NCBI GenBank assembly: GCA_910588625.1
Contig: CAJUQN010000001.1
Location: 124,001 to 188,000 of the forward strand
Length of the DNA stretch: 64,000 nt
From: an uncultured Oscillospiraceae bacterium
Lineage (GTDB): Bacteria > Bacillota > Clostridia > Oscillospirales > Oscillospiraceae
Direction: 5' to 3'
The notes beneath the pieces are model-generated. The model was given only the letters and a program-made list of their open reading frames with translations. It had not been told where the DNA came from and did not search any database. This document shows positions 41,310-50,236 of the stretch, in pieces (within the stretch, counting starts at the first letter, position 1; each line of letters begins with the position of its first letter). Both the position numbers and the translations under genes were made by a program.

Positions 41310-42860
41310 CTAATGAGAGGTGGTGGTCCACTCCTCCATGCGGTAGAAGGGATTGGCCCGGGTGGGCTGGAGGTTGGAGGCCATCCCCCACCGCACCAGC
41401 AGGGAACCCCGCTTGAAGCACAGGGGCGCAATGGGCACGTCTTCCGCCAGCCGGGTCCATAGGGCTTTGGCGGCCTCAGTGCGCTGTGTGCCCTGAGCGG
41501 CTTTCCAAGTAGTCAACGCCTGGGTCGTGGCCCAATTGCTGTAGCCGCCGTAGTTCAGTGGCCCGGTCAACAGGGGAGAGGGGTCGAAGTCGCCGGTCAA
41601 GCGAACCTCACCGATGTAGAGGTCGAACCGCCCCGCCGACAGGGCGGCGATGTAGTCGCTCCAAGGCAGGGTGCTCAAGGTGACGCCGACCCCCAGGGCA
41701 GTCAGGGCTTCCGCCAGGGTCTTTGCCACCGCCTCGCGGGATTCGTTGTCACTGTTCACCAGCAGCGTGACCTCCAAAAGCGTCCGGCGGCGGTAGAGCA
41801 AGCCGTCCTCCTCATTGCGCTCATACCCCGCCTGGGCCAGCAGGGCGGCGGCCCGCTCCAGGTCATAGCTCAGCGGGGCGGCGGCCTCCTCGTCGTAGTC
41901 TCCGCATACGGGAGACATGGGCAGGCAGGCCGCGTCCCCGTGGCCGGACATCTGGATTTGCACCAGGCTTTCCCGGTCAAAGGCGCGGGAGAACGCCTGA
42001 CGGACAAGGTCGGACTGACACGCCCCGCCGGTGGTCTTAAAGCCCACATACATCAGATTGGTGGTGGGGTAGTCACAGGTCTCGTAGCTGCTGGAGTACC
42101 CCAGCGCATAGGGGTCGGAAAACTCCGTGGTGACGGCGGTGATATCCCCGCTGTCAAAGGCGGCGATACGCTCGTTGGCGTTGGTCGCCGCTGTCAGGGG
42201 AATGGTGGCATAGGGGAGTGCCGCGCCGCCAGTATGGTAGGGATTGGTTTGCAGATAGAGCCGCTCTCCAGCAGACTCATACTGATAGTACCCCGTACCC
42301 AGCGGGGTAGCCCATTCCCCTTGTTCCAGCACGACGGGCACATCCAGCAGGGCGGGGAGGTTCCCGTTGGGAGCGGACAGATAGACCGTTAACGTGCCTT
42401 CATCCGCCGCCGTCACGCCGGTAATGGCAGACAGCCGGGCAGCGTATAGTCCGGAGCTCCGGGCGGCGTTCAGGGAGGCTGCGGCGTGCTGGGCGGTGAG
42501 CGGGGTGCCATCGGAGAACACCACCCCCGGCCTTATGGCAAAGGACCAGCTGTACCCGTCCGCGCCAGGAGTGCCGGACGCGGCCAGCACCGGCTGGGGA
42601 ATAAACTCGTTGTCCAGCTCGTACAGCCCCTGATACACCAGCCCCGTCAGGTCCTGGTTCACCTGACTGTCACCAGTGATGGGATGGAGGGAGGCCCCTG
42701 GGTCATAGCCAAGGCTAAACTGCACCATCTCCGGGGTCTTGGTTGGGACGGGGGAGGCCGTTTCAGACGGTGAGGGCTCCGGGTCGTCCATCTGGGGCTG
42801 ACAGCCCATCAGCGAGAAGCCCAGACACACCGCCAGCAAAAGGGACAGCCAGCGCCTCAT
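41310..42860 (-). CDS. extracellular solute-binding lipoprotein (family 5, peptide/nickel type)
   Basis: The 516-residue protein has a lipoprotein signal (LLLAVCLGFSLMGC, Cys about 20), an acidic Pro/Ser linker and a family-5 binding domain: GASLHPITGDSQVNQDLTGLVYQGLYELD, WSFAIRPGVVFSDGTPLTAQHAAASLNAAR, then VRQAFSRAFDRESLVQ. Such proteins deliver oligopeptides, nickel or other solutes to ABC transporters. No permease or ATPase gene is adjacent, so it is an orphan receptor or serves a distant system. The ATG overlaps the pgeF stop codon (ATGA), which sets the start. Confidence 0.88.
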   Translation of the reverse strand: MRRWLSLLLAVCLGFSLMGCQPQMDDPEPSPSETASPVPTKTPEMVQFSLGYDPGASLHPITGDSQVNQDLTGLVYQGLYELDNEFIPQPVLAASGTPGADGYSWSFAIRPGVVFSDGTPLTAQHAAASLNAARSSGLYAARLSAITGVTAADEGTLTVYLSAPNGNLPALLDVPVVLEQGEWATPLGTGYYQYESAGERLYLQTNPYHTGGAALPYATIPLTAATNANERIAAFDSGDITAVTTEFSDPYALGYSSSYETCDYPTTNLMYVGFKTTGGACQSDLVRQAFSRAFDRESLVQIQMSGHGDAACLPMSPVCGDYDEEAAAPLSYDLERAAALLAQAGYERNEEDGLLYRRRTLLEVTLLVNSDNESREAVAKTLAEALTALGVGVTLSTLPWSDYIAALSAGRFDLYIGEVRLTGDFDPSPLLTGPLNYGGYSNWATTQALTTWKAAQGTQRTEAAKALWTRLAEDVPIAPLCFKRGSLLVRWGMASNLQPTRANPFYRMEEWTTTSH

Positions 42861-43672
42861 ACCAATAATTGAATGGCGGCGGCCATGGACCCCCGGCTGG
42901 TGCCCAGCTTCCGGTGGCTCCAGAACTTGTCCGGGTTGCAGGAGGTGCACAGGGTGCTCACCGCAATGTGGTCCGGGTCCAGCCCGGCCTGCTCCAGGCG
43001 CATAGCGTTGATGCTTTTCAGGTCCACGGCAAACTTGCCGTTTTCCTTGATCTTGATGTGCTTCAGCACCGCCGTGGACAGGGCGGTGGTCATGGCGTTG
43101 GGCACGTCCTCGTGGGTCTCGAAGCAGTCGGGGCCGATGCCGGGGCCCACGGCGGCCAGAATGTCCGCCGGACGGCAGCCGTATACGTCCTTCATGCGCT
43201 CTACAGCGGCGGTGGCAATGCCCGCGGCGGTACCCCGCCAGCCCGCGTGGACGGCGGCGATCACCCGGCGCACCGGGTCGTAGAACAGCACGGGGATGCA
43301 GTCGGCCGAATAGATCACAAGGGTCACGCCGGGCAGGGCGGTCATCAGGCCGTCCGCCTCATAATTCACCTTGTCATAGGGGTCGGTGTGCAGGTCGGCG
43401 GTGGTGACACACCGCACCACGCCGCCATGGACCTGGTTGGTCATAGCCATTTTCTCCCCCTTCGCCCCTATGGCGGAGAAGAACCGGCGGTAGTTCTCCC
43501 GGACGTGGTCGGGGTCGTCTCCCCGGCTGGCGCCCAGGTTCAGAGACTCCCACATCCCCCGGGACACGCCGCCCAGACGGGTGGAGAAGCCGTGGGCCGC
43601 GCCAGCCGCGGCGGCGATACCGTCGGCCTGGAAAAAGGTGACGCCGTTTTGGGTCTGCTCAACGATATTCAT
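42857..43672 (-). CDS. pgeF: peptidoglycan editing factor / purine nucleoside phosphorylase-like (YfiH/LACC1)
   Basis: A 271-residue laccase-domain protein. Family motifs include GFSTRLGGVSRGMWESLNLG near residue 27, NQVHGGVVRCV near 78, YSADCIPVLFYDP near 117 with the metal Cys, AVHAGWRGTAAGI near 136 with the metal His, and STLCTSCNPDKFWSHRK near the end. Homologues act as purine nucleoside phosphorylase/adenosine deaminase and prevent wrong peptidoglycan precursors in E. coli. ATG 43672 follows AAAGGAAG; the longer frame includes a repeat region. It is coupled to the downstream lipoprotein gene. Confidence 0.9.
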   Translation of the reverse strand: MNIVEQTQNGVTFFQADGIAAAAGAAHGFSTRLGGVSRGMWESLNLGASRGDDPDHVRENYRRFFSAIGAKGEKMAMTNQVHGGVVRCVTTADLHTDPYDKVNYEADGLMTALPGVTLVIYSADCIPVLFYDPVRRVIAAVHAGWRGTAAGIATAAVERMKDVYGCRPADILAAVGPGIGPDCFETHEDVPNAMTTALSTAVLKHIKIKENGKFAVDLKSINAMRLEQAGLDPDHIAVSTLCTSCNPDKFWSHRKLGTSRGSMAAAIQLLV

Positions 43673-43694
43673 AGGCACTTCCTTTTCGCTGTCG

Positions 43695-43762
43695 GGGCGG
43701 ATATCGTCCGCCCACAAATGCCAGAGAGCACTTGTGTGAACACGGGCGGATATTGTCCGCCC
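43695..43762. repeat. two copies of a 19-bp near-palindrome
   Basis: GGGCGGATATCGTCCGCCC (43695-43713) recurs as GGGCGGATATTGTCCGCCC (43744-43762). Each can form a hairpin. They lie between secA and pgeF and resemble small interspersed palindromes seen in clostridial intergenic DNA. Confidence 0.7.
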
Positions 43763-43770
43763 CCGCAGGA

Positions 43771-46554
43771 TCACGTATCCTTATGATACTCTGGACAGGT
43801 ACATTTCTTCCACTTCAAGCCCGAGCCACAGGGACAGGGGTCGTTGCGGCCGATCTTGACCGCCTTTTTCACCGGCTGCTTCTTCACGGAGCCGTCGCTG
43901 CCCGCGGACTGTCCGGTGATCTTGGCCACCCGCTCGCGCTTGATCTCCTCGTTGGTCTTGACGCGCACAGTGAACAGGCGGCGGACAGTCTCCTCCTGGA
44001 TGGCGGAGATCATCTGCTCAAACATATCGAAGCCTTCCCGCTTGTACTCCACCACCGGGTCGGACTGGCCGTAAGCCCGCAGGCCGATCCCCTGGCGCAG
44101 CTCGGTCATGGCGTCGATGTGGTCCATCCAGTACTCGTCCACCACCCGCAGGAGGATCACCCGCTCCAGCTCCCGCATGGCGGACTTACCCGGTTCCATG
44201 CGGCCCTCCATGGCCTTGTCGATGACCTGCTCCCGCTCGCCGTAGTTAACCTGAGCGGTAGTCAGCATTTCCTCAGACAGCTTAGCGGGGGCGGTGCTGC
44301 CCGCCTCCTCCTGGAACTTGGCCAGCTGGATGGAGGTGAACACCGACCCGGCCAGATGGGCGGTGGCGGCCTTGAAGTCCTCTCCGCTGATGTGGGACTG
44401 CTCCCCGGCGTGGCCTTCCACCAATCCGGAGACGGTGGAGGAGAGCATATTCTCAATGGCGGAGTGGACGTCCTCGCCGTCCAGCACCTGGCGGCGCTGC
44501 TTGTAGATGACCTCGCGCTGGGTGTTCATCACGTCGTCGTACTCCAGCACGTTTTTACGGGTCTGGAAGTTCCGGGACTCCACCTGCTTCTGGGCATTCT
44601 CAATGGCCCCGGACAGCATCTTCTGGTCCAAGGGGGTGTCGTCGTCCACCCCCAGGCGCTCCATCATGTTCTGGATGCGCTCGGAGCCGAACAGACGGAG
44701 GATATCGTCCTCCAGGGAGAGGAAAAACCGGCTCTCGCCGGGGTCGCCCTGACGTCCGGCGCGGCCGCGCAGCTGGTTGTCGATCCGGCGGGACTCGTGG
44801 CGCTCGGTGCCCAGGATGTAGAGGCCGCCCGCCTCCCGGACTTTGTCGGCCTCCTCCTTGATCTCCTCCTTATACCTGGCCTCTGCCTCGACAAAGGCTT
44901 TCCGGGCGTTCAGGATCTCCTGGTCGTCCGTCTCGCCGTGGCCGTCGCACTCGGCCAGCATTTCGTCGCTCATGCCCTTCTTGCGCAGCTCCGCCTTGGC
45001 CATATACTCGGCGTTACCGCCCAGCACGATATCAGTACCACGTCCGGCCATGTTGGTGGCCACGGTGACCGCCCCGAACTTGCCCGCCTGGGCCACAATC
45101 TCCGCTTCCTTCTCGTGGTTCTTGGCATTCAGCACATTGTGCTTGATGCCCGCCCGCGTCAGCATTTTGCTGACCAGCTCGGAGATCTCGATGGACACGG
45201 TGCCCACCAGCACAGGCTGGCCCTTCTCGTGGCAGGCCTTAATCTGCTCCACCACCGCCTTGTATTTGCCGTCCTTGGTCTTGTACACCACATCGGGCTG
45301 GTCCACCCGGGCCAGGGGGCGGTTGGTGGGGATCTCCACAATATCCAAGTTGTAGATGGTGCCGAACTCCTCCTCCTCGGTCATGGCGGTGCCGGTCATG
45401 CCGGACAGCTTGTCATAGAGGCGGAAATAGTTCTGAAAGGTGATGGTGGCCAGGGTCTTGGACTCCCGGGCCACGGTGACGTGCTCCTTGGCCTCGATGG
45501 CCTGGTGCAGCCCCTCGTTGTAACGGCGGCCATACATCAAACGTCCGGTGAACTCGTCCACGATGATGACCTCGCCATCCTTCACCACGTAGTCGATGTC
45601 CCGCTTCATCACGCCCCGGGCCTTGATGGCCTGGTTGATGTGGTGGGACAGGGTGGTGTTCTCCGGGTCGGACAGGTTCTCCACATTGAACGCCTGCTCC
45701 GCCTTGGCAATGCCCTGGGAGGTAAGGGTGGCCGTGCGGGCCTTCTCGTCCACGATGTAGTCCGCGTCGTCGGTGGCGTCCTCCTCCTCCTTGGCGTCCA
45801 CGGCCTTCACCCGCTTGCACTTCAGCCGGGCCACGAAGTTGTCCGCCAGCTGGTAAAGCTGGGTGGACTGCTCGCCCTGGCCGGAGATGATGAGGGGGGT
45901 GCGGGCCTCGTCGATGAGGATGGAGTCCACCTCGTCCACGATGGCAAACACGTGGCCCCGCTGGACCAGCTCGGAGGCGTAGATGGCCATATTGTCCCGG
46001 AGGTAGTCAAAGCCAAACTCGTTGTTGGTGCCATAGGTGATGTCGGCGGCGTATGCCCTCTGTTTGTCGGCCTTATCCACCCCGTGGATGACCAGGCCTA
46101 CGGTGAGGCCAAGGTACTTGTACACCTTGCCCATCCACTCTGAGTCACGCTTGGCCAAGTAGTCGTTGACGGTGATGATGTGCACGCCCTGGCCCGTCAG
46201 GCCGTTGAGGTAGGCGGGGAGGGTGGCGACAAGGGTCTTGCCTTCACCGGTTTTCATCTCGGCGATGCGGCCCTGGTGGAGGATGATGCCGCCGATGAGC
46301 TGCACCCGGTAGGGGCGCATACCCAGCACCCGGTCCGCCGCCTCGCGGCAGGCGGCGAAGGCTTCGGGCAGAATGTCGTCCAGCGTCTCGCCATTAGCCA
46401 GCCGGGACCTGAACTCAGCCGTCTTGGCCCGCAGGTCCTGGTCGCTGAGGGCGCGGTATTCGTCCTCCAATGACTCAATCTTATCCACGGTGGCGTTCAG
46501 CGCCTTCACCTCCCGCTGGGAGCGGGTGCCGAACAATTTTGAAATCAGACCCAT
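43771..46554 (-). CDS. secA: preprotein translocase ATPase SecA
   Basis: SecA drives Sec-dependent export. The 927-residue protein has the canonical order: N-terminal helix GLISKLFGTRSQREVK, Walker A in AEMKTGEGKTLVATLP near 100, DEVDSILIDEARTPLIISG (Walker B) near 207, the preprotein cross-linking domain, MTGTAMTEEEEF, second nucleotide fold VATNMAGRGTDIVLGG near 505, LRGRAGRQGDPGESRFFLS, the helical scaffold, and a zinc-binding tail CPCGSGLKWKKCTC at the C-terminus that contacts SecB or ribosomes. ATG 46554 has AAAGGACA upstream. It is the first gene of a possible secA-pgeF-lipoprotein-purL unit. Confidence 0.97.
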   Translation of the reverse strand: MGLISKLFGTRSQREVKALNATVDKIESLEDEYRALSDQDLRAKTAEFRSRLANGETLDDILPEAFAACREAADRVLGMRPYRVQLIGGIILHQGRIAEMKTGEGKTLVATLPAYLNGLTGQGVHIITVNDYLAKRDSEWMGKVYKYLGLTVGLVIHGVDKADKQRAYAADITYGTNNEFGFDYLRDNMAIYASELVQRGHVFAIVDEVDSILIDEARTPLIISGQGEQSTQLYQLADNFVARLKCKRVKAVDAKEEEDATDDADYIVDEKARTATLTSQGIAKAEQAFNVENLSDPENTTLSHHINQAIKARGVMKRDIDYVVKDGEVIIVDEFTGRLMYGRRYNEGLHQAIEAKEHVTVARESKTLATITFQNYFRLYDKLSGMTGTAMTEEEEFGTIYNLDIVEIPTNRPLARVDQPDVVYKTKDGKYKAVVEQIKACHEKGQPVLVGTVSIEISELVSKMLTRAGIKHNVLNAKNHEKEAEIVAQAGKFGAVTVATNMAGRGTDIVLGGNAEYMAKAELRKKGMSDEMLAECDGHGETDDQEILNARKAFVEAEARYKEEIKEEADKVREAGGLYILGTERHESRRIDNQLRGRAGRQGDPGESRFFLSLEDDILRLFGSERIQNMMERLGVDDDTPLDQKMLSGAIENAQKQVESRNFQTRKNVLEYDDVMNTQREVIYKQRRQVLDGEDVHSAIENMLSSTVSGLVEGHAGEQSHISGEDFKAATAHLAGSVFTSIQLAKFQEEAGSTAPAKLSEEMLTTAQVNYGEREQVIDKAMEGRMEPGKSAMRELERVILLRVVDEYWMDHIDAMTELRQGIGLRAYGQSDPVVEYKREGFDMFEQMISAIQEETVRRLFTVRVKTNEEIKRERVAKITGQSAGSDGSVKKQPVKKAVKIGRNDPCPCGSGLKWKKCTCPEYHKDT

Positions 46555-46628
46555 AATCTCTGTGTCCTTTCTTTCCTATCGCAAACTGCAAATATTGGTA
46601 AATACAGTAACCCATTTTAGCTCGAACC

Positions 46629-46657
46629 AGTATATCACAACCCCCAGGCAGAAAAAA
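46629..46657 (-). promoter_or_regulatory. candidate secA promoter
   Basis: On the minus strand an extended TGTGATATACT -10 (TATACT at 46634-46629) lies about 75 nt before the secA start; the -35 is poor. Confidence 0.45.
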
Positions 46658-46703
46658 GAGGAAATTGTAAATAATATGCGGGCTGGAAAACCAGGTTTTG
46701 TTG

Positions 46704-46712
46704 TGGTAGAAT
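46704..46712 (+). promoter_or_regulatory. extended -10 promoter of the phosphoesterase gene
   Basis: TGGTAGAAT (46704-46712) is an extended -10 with no convincing -35. The start codon is 87 nt downstream. Confidence 0.4.
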
Positions 46713-46798
46713 GTTAGAAAACGATCCCTGTCCGATTCCTGTCACGCCGTGCCTATTCTCGACGGCTCCGCGCTTTTTCATTGAAAGGAGGCTTCCTC

Positions 46799-47944
46799 AT
46801 GCCCCGTGCCTTTGCGCCCCTGCGTCCCCCCGTTTCCCAGCCCGCCCGGGTCATCCGGCCCCATATCGAACCGGAACGGCGGGTGCTGGCTGTCAGCGAC
46901 GTCCACGGCAACCTGCCCTTTTTGAAGGGCGCGCTGGAGACCGCCGGTTTCACCACCGACGACGTGCTGGTCATTGTGGGCGACCTGTTGGAAAAGGGGG
47001 AGGAGAGCCTTGCCACCCTCCGCTATGTGATGGAGCTTCAAAAGACCCATACCGTGTACATGGTCAGCGGCAACTGCGACTATATCGACCAATGCTTCCT
47101 ATCCGGCCCCGATATAGATAAACAGCTGTGGCCTGTCCTGCACGAGTTCTGGGCGGAACGCTCCGTGCTAATCCAAATGGGCATGGAGACCGGCGTGGTC
47201 CCCCAGACCCTTGAGGAGCTGCCCGCCCTGCGTGCCGCGCTGTTGGAGCGGTTTCCGGCGGAAACCGGTTTTCTCTTGAATCTTCCCCACATTATGGAGG
47301 CCGGAAACTTCCTGTTCGTCCACGGCGGCGTCCCCAGGGAGGACCGCCTGGAGGAGCTGGCGGCCTACGACTGTATGAAAAACGACGACTTCCGGGGGCA
47401 GGGGCACAGCTTCCACAAGTGGGTGGTGGTGGGCCACTGGCCTGTCACCCTGTACGACACCCATATACAGCGCTCCGCGCCCCTCATTGACTACGGCCGC
47501 CGCATCGCCTCCATCGACGGCGGGTGTGTGCTGAAGCTGGACGGGCAGCTCAATGTCCTCGTCATTCCGGATATTTACGGGGACAATTTGAACTGCATCT
47601 GGTACGACGGGCTGCCCACCGGCACCGCCCTGGACGCGCAGGAGGCGTCGACAGACCCGGTAAACATCCGCTGGTCAGACAGCGTGGTGGAGGTCCTCCG
47701 GGAGGAGGGGGACTGTGTGCTCATTCACCACCCCACCTCCGGGCGGGAGCTGTGGCTCCCACGGGATTTTGTGGGCGTCTGGCGGGACGGCCGAACCCAC
47801 ACCGAGGACGCCACCGACTACCGGCTTCCCATCGCCCCTGGCGACGCCCTCTCCCTGGTGCGCAAAACCCAGCGGGGCTGTGTGGTCAAAAAGGACGGGA
47901 TAACGGGATGGTATTATGGGCGGATAAAATACGATTTGGAATAG
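46799..47944 (+). CDS. metallophosphoesterase (calcineurin-like)
   Basis: The 381-residue cytosolic protein has the five metallophosphoesterase motifs: VLAVSDVHGN (residues 28-37), IVGDLLEKG near 60, VSGNCDY near 89, FVHGGVPRED near 174 and VVVGHWPVTLYDTH near 210. The C-terminal third (after 280) is a separate small beta-rich module of unknown role. Substrate (phosphoprotein or nucleotide) is unknown. ATG 46799 follows AAAGGAGG; the in-frame TTG at 46781 lies before the ribosome site. Confidence 0.87.
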   Translation: MPRAFAPLRPPVSQPARVIRPHIEPERRVLAVSDVHGNLPFLKGALETAGFTTDDVLVIVGDLLEKGEESLATLRYVMELQKTHTVYMVSGNCDYIDQCFLSGPDIDKQLWPVLHEFWAERSVLIQMGMETGVVPQTLEELPALRAALLERFPAETGFLLNLPHIMEAGNFLFVHGGVPREDRLEELAAYDCMKNDDFRGQGHSFHKWVVVGHWPVTLYDTHIQRSAPLIDYGRRIASIDGGCVLKLDGQLNVLVIPDIYGDNLNCIWYDGLPTGTALDAQEASTDPVNIRWSDSVVEVLREEGDCVLIHHPTSGRELWLPRDFVGVWRDGRTHTEDATDYRLPIAPGDALSLVRKTQRGCVVKKDGITGWYYGRIKYDLE

Positions 47945-48074
47945 CATTTCCTCTCAGCGTGCTGGAATACCTTTCCGGCGCGCTGTTTTTCCGCCCGCTT
48001 CCGGCAGAGGGATTACAAACCGGAAACGAAACGTTTCCACTGGTTACAGTTGGTTTACAATGTAACTCTACCCA

Positions 48075-48103
48075 TTGACTTTCGACAAAATTCGACCTAT
48101 ACT
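48075..48103 (+). promoter_or_regulatory. promoter of the polysaccharide deacetylase gene
   Basis: TTGACT (48075-48080), 17 nt, TATACT (48098-48103). Confidence 0.8.
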
Positions 48104-48140
48104 GAGATTTACTTGAGAGAACACCAGGAGACGATTTTAC

Positions 48141-49217
48141 ATGGACCACACCTTGCACCACGACGCTCCCCCCAACGCCCCGGAAGAGCTCCGCGTCTCC
48201 CTGGGCGAGCTGGAAAAGGCCCCTGCCGCCACCCCCGCCCCAGGAGTGCCTAAACCCCTGTTTATTGCCGTCGCCGCGCTGGCTGTGGTGCTTGGGGCGC
48301 TGCTGGCTCTCCTCTGCTTCTTTGACCGTGACTACCGGCACAACATGGCTCTGATGAACGCGGACCAGGAGTTCATGCGCCAGGAATTGGAGCAGGCAAA
48401 CACCGACCTGACGGCGGCTCAGGAAAAACTGGCTCAGGCCCAGAATGAGCTGACCCAGGCCCAGGAGACCATTGACACGCTGAAGGAGTATTCCATTGCC
48501 GCCCCGGACGGCACGCTCCCCGAATATACCCAGCTCTACCCCGACTTTTACGCCCCGGCCTGGGAGGGAGAAACCATCGCCGGCGGCAACGTGTGCTGTC
48601 TCACCTTTGATGACGGGCCCTCCGCCAACACCGACCGGGTGCTGCAAATTCTGGACCGCTACGGCGTCAAGGCCACCTTCTTCATCGTGGGCAACAGCGC
48701 CGCCTCCGCCGCCAGCCAGGAGCGGATGCGCAAGATCGTAGGCGCGGGCCACACTATCGCCATGCACAGCTGGTCCCACAATTATAATACGGTATACGCC
48801 TCTGTCGAGTCCTTCCTGGACGAGTTCAGCAGCCTTTACCAATACATCCACGAGGTCACCGGGGTGTATCCGTCGGTGTTCCGTTTCCCCGGCGGCAGCA
48901 TCAACGGCTATAACCGGGGCGTGTACCAGGAGATCATCGCGGAGATGACCCGCCGGGGCTTCGTCTATTTCGACTGGAACGCCTCCGCCCAGGATGCCAC
49001 CGCCACCCCCCGGCCCGCCTGGGATATTGCCGCCGACTGTCTCAAGGGCGTGGGCAAGGACCTGTCCGTGGTGCTCTGCCACGACAGCGCCGCCCGCGCC
49101 ACCACTGTGGAGGCGCTTCCCGCTGTCATTGAGGGGTATCAAAACGCGGGGTACACCTTCTCCGCCCTCCATCCAGGAGTGCGGCCCGTCACCTTCGGCT
49201 ATCCGAAAATACAGTGA
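48141..49217 (+). CDS. membrane-anchored polysaccharide deacetylase
   Basis: A 358-residue NodB-domain enzyme, probably a peptidoglycan or chitin-like N-acetylglucosamine deacetylase acting outside the membrane. Order: cytoplasmic Pro/Ala-rich N-terminus, one membrane helix (about residues 40-61), a coiled coil (70-110), then the catalytic domain with CLTFDDGPS (metal Asp), MHSWSHNY (metal His-x3-His), RFPGGSINGYN, YFDWNAS and VVLCHDS. This matches the five NodB motifs. Such enzymes protect the wall from lysozyme or tune spore cortex. ATG 48141 follows CAGGAG. Monocistronic. Confidence 0.9.
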   Translation: MDHTLHHDAPPNAPEELRVSLGELEKAPAATPAPGVPKPLFIAVAALAVVLGALLALLCFFDRDYRHNMALMNADQEFMRQELEQANTDLTAAQEKLAQAQNELTQAQETIDTLKEYSIAAPDGTLPEYTQLYPDFYAPAWEGETIAGGNVCCLTFDDGPSANTDRVLQILDRYGVKATFFIVGNSAASAASQERMRKIVGAGHTIAMHSWSHNYNTVYASVESFLDEFSSLYQYIHEVTGVYPSVFRFPGGSINGYNRGVYQEIIAEMTRRGFVYFDWNASAQDATATPRPAWDIAADCLKGVGKDLSVVLCHDSAARATTVEALPAVIEGYQNAGYTFSALHPGVRPVTFGYPKIQ

Positions 49218-49218
49218 C

Positions 49219-49253
49219 AAAAACCCGTCCGGAACTGCCTGGGCGGGTTTTCC
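49219..49253 (+). terminator. terminator of the deacetylase gene
   Basis: AAAACCCGTCC / GGGCGGGTTTT stem starting just past the stop codon and ending in TTTT. Confidence 0.65.
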
Positions 49254-49337
49254 CGTCTTTCTATATAATAAGGCGCCCGAAACCCCGCTCAGACTGTTGT
49301 ACATCCGATAAAAAACTGCAAAAACGGGAAATTTTCC

Positions 49338-49366
49338 TTTACAAAGCGGCTAAACTATGATATAGT
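49338..49366 (+). promoter_or_regulatory. rpsO promoter
   Basis: TTTACA (49338-49343), 17 nt, TATAGT (49361-49366) with an extended TGA; near consensus. Confidence 0.8.
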
Positions 49367-49372
49367 TTGGCC

Positions 49373-49491
49373 GTGCGTCCGAAAGGATGCCGCCCGCCTG
49401 CTTGGTTTTGGGACAAAGCCCGCAATTTACGGGGCTTTCACCCACCCAGCACTCAGCGGCAGGGCAATATTTTGGAAAGGTGGAATCCCCT
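49373..49491 (+). other. rpsO leader with hairpin, possible S15 autoregulatory RNA
   Basis: The leader of about 120 nt contains AAAGCCC (49415-49421) pairing with GGGCTTT (49432-49438) and further GC-rich segments before the GGAAAGGTGG ribosome site. S15 represses its own mRNA in several phyla through unrelated leader structures. The hairpin is visible; the function is inference. Confidence 0.35.
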
Positions 49492-49758
49492 ATGATCCGT
49501 AAAGACCAGAAGACGGCCGTCATTGAGGCCAACCGTACCCACGAGACCGACACCGGCTCTCCCGAGGTGCAGATCGCCATTCTCACCGTCCGCATCCAGG
49601 AGCTCACCGAGCACCTGCGGGTCCACATCCACGACAACCACAGCCGCCGCGGCCTGTACAAGATGATCGGTAAGCGCCGCAAGCTGCTGGACTACCTGGC
49701 GAAGAAGGACATCGAGCGTTACCGCGCCATCATCGCCAAGCTGGGCATCCGTAAGTAA
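49492..49758 (+). CDS. rpsO: 30S ribosomal protein S15
   Basis: S15 binds 16S rRNA early in small-subunit assembly. The 88-residue product starts MIRKDQKTAVIEANRTHETD and contains the conserved TGSPEVQIAILTVRI, LTEHLRVHIHDNHSRRGLYKMIGKRRKLLDYL and terminal RYRAIIAKLGIRK. ATG 49492 follows GGAAAGGTGG with good spacing and gives the family length; the longer frame is leader RNA. pnp follows after a small membrane-protein gene, recalling the rpsO-pnp order of many bacteria. Confidence 0.97.
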   Translation: MIRKDQKTAVIEANRTHETDTGSPEVQIAILTVRIQELTEHLRVHIHDNHSRRGLYKMIGKRRKLLDYLAKKDIERYRAIIAKLGIRK

Positions 49759-49767
49759 GGTTTCAGC

Positions 49768-49797
49768 AGGGGCGGCGCGGGTCACCGCGCCGCCCCT
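49768..49797 (+). terminator. GC-rich hairpin after rpsO
   Basis: AGGGGCGGCGCGG / CCGCGCCGCCCCT, a 13-bp perfect stem 10 nt after the stop codon. It lacks a U-run, so it may only stabilise the rpsO mRNA end or act as a weak terminator. Confidence 0.55.
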
Positions 49798-49826
49798 GTC
49801 CTTGTCCCATGAGGAGGGATACACCC

Positions 49827-50108
49827 ATGGAATTTTTGCTGGAAGTTTTGGCGGAAACTATCGGGGAGGTTTTTTTGAACTGCGGTATCGAGGCCTCCAT
49901 TGACCATCGCCTTCCCAAGTGGCTGCGTGTCCTCATTCTGGCTGCCACCACGCTGGTGTTCGCCGCCGTGTTCGGCATCCTCCTGATCGTAGGCATCGGC
50001 GCGCTCAGCCATACGCCGTGGATCTCCCTCCTCCTGTTCGCCTTGGACGGGGGCCTTGTTTTCCTATGCGCCAGCAAGATCCGCAAGGTTCTGCACGCCC
50101 GCAAATAG
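49827..50108 (+). CDS. small membrane protein, unknown
   Basis: A 93-residue protein with two hydrophobic helices (about residues 31-55 and 60-78) and basic ends (KWLR near 30, CASKIRKVLHARK at the C-terminus). The ATG follows GAGGAGGG by 8 nt, so it is a real gene rather than a shadow. It lies between rpsO and pnp, where other bacteria have nothing or truB/ribF. No function is recognised. Confidence 0.65.
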   Translation: MEFLLEVLAETIGEVFLNCGIEASIDHRLPKWLRVLILAATTLVFAAVFGILLIVGIGALSHTPWISLLLFALDGGLVFLCASKIRKVLHARK

Positions 50109-50130
50109 TCCCATCCACCAAGAGCCGCGC

Positions 50131-50187
50131 TTTTAGCAGTTGAACATGGGTCCTGGCAACAGCCGGGGCTTATGTTCAAGTGCTAAA
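50131..50187 (+). ncRNA. long stem-loop in the pnp leader
   Basis: TTTAGCAGTTGAACAT (from 50132) pairs with ATGTTCAAGTGCTAAA (50172-50187) over 16 positions with one mismatch, and an inner CCTGGC/GCCGGG stem extends it. It lies 50 nt before the pnp ATG. In E. coli a comparable double-stranded leader is cut by RNase III to let PNPase repress its own synthesis. The stem is seen; the mechanism is inferred by analogy. Confidence 0.6.
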
Positions 50188-50236
50188 GGGTGCCGGCTCA
50201 AACGTCTTATTTACAAAACGAAAGGAGCAGCACCCA

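Noticed and set aside
41310..42860. Complete peptide ABC transporter locus
   Set aside because: Only the binding lipoprotein is present; the neighbours are pgeF and purL.
43732..46143. An 803-codon frame opposite secA, and similar long frames opposite purL, rny and pnp
   Set aside because: All are antisense artefacts of third-position GC bias; the sense genes carry full domain signatures.
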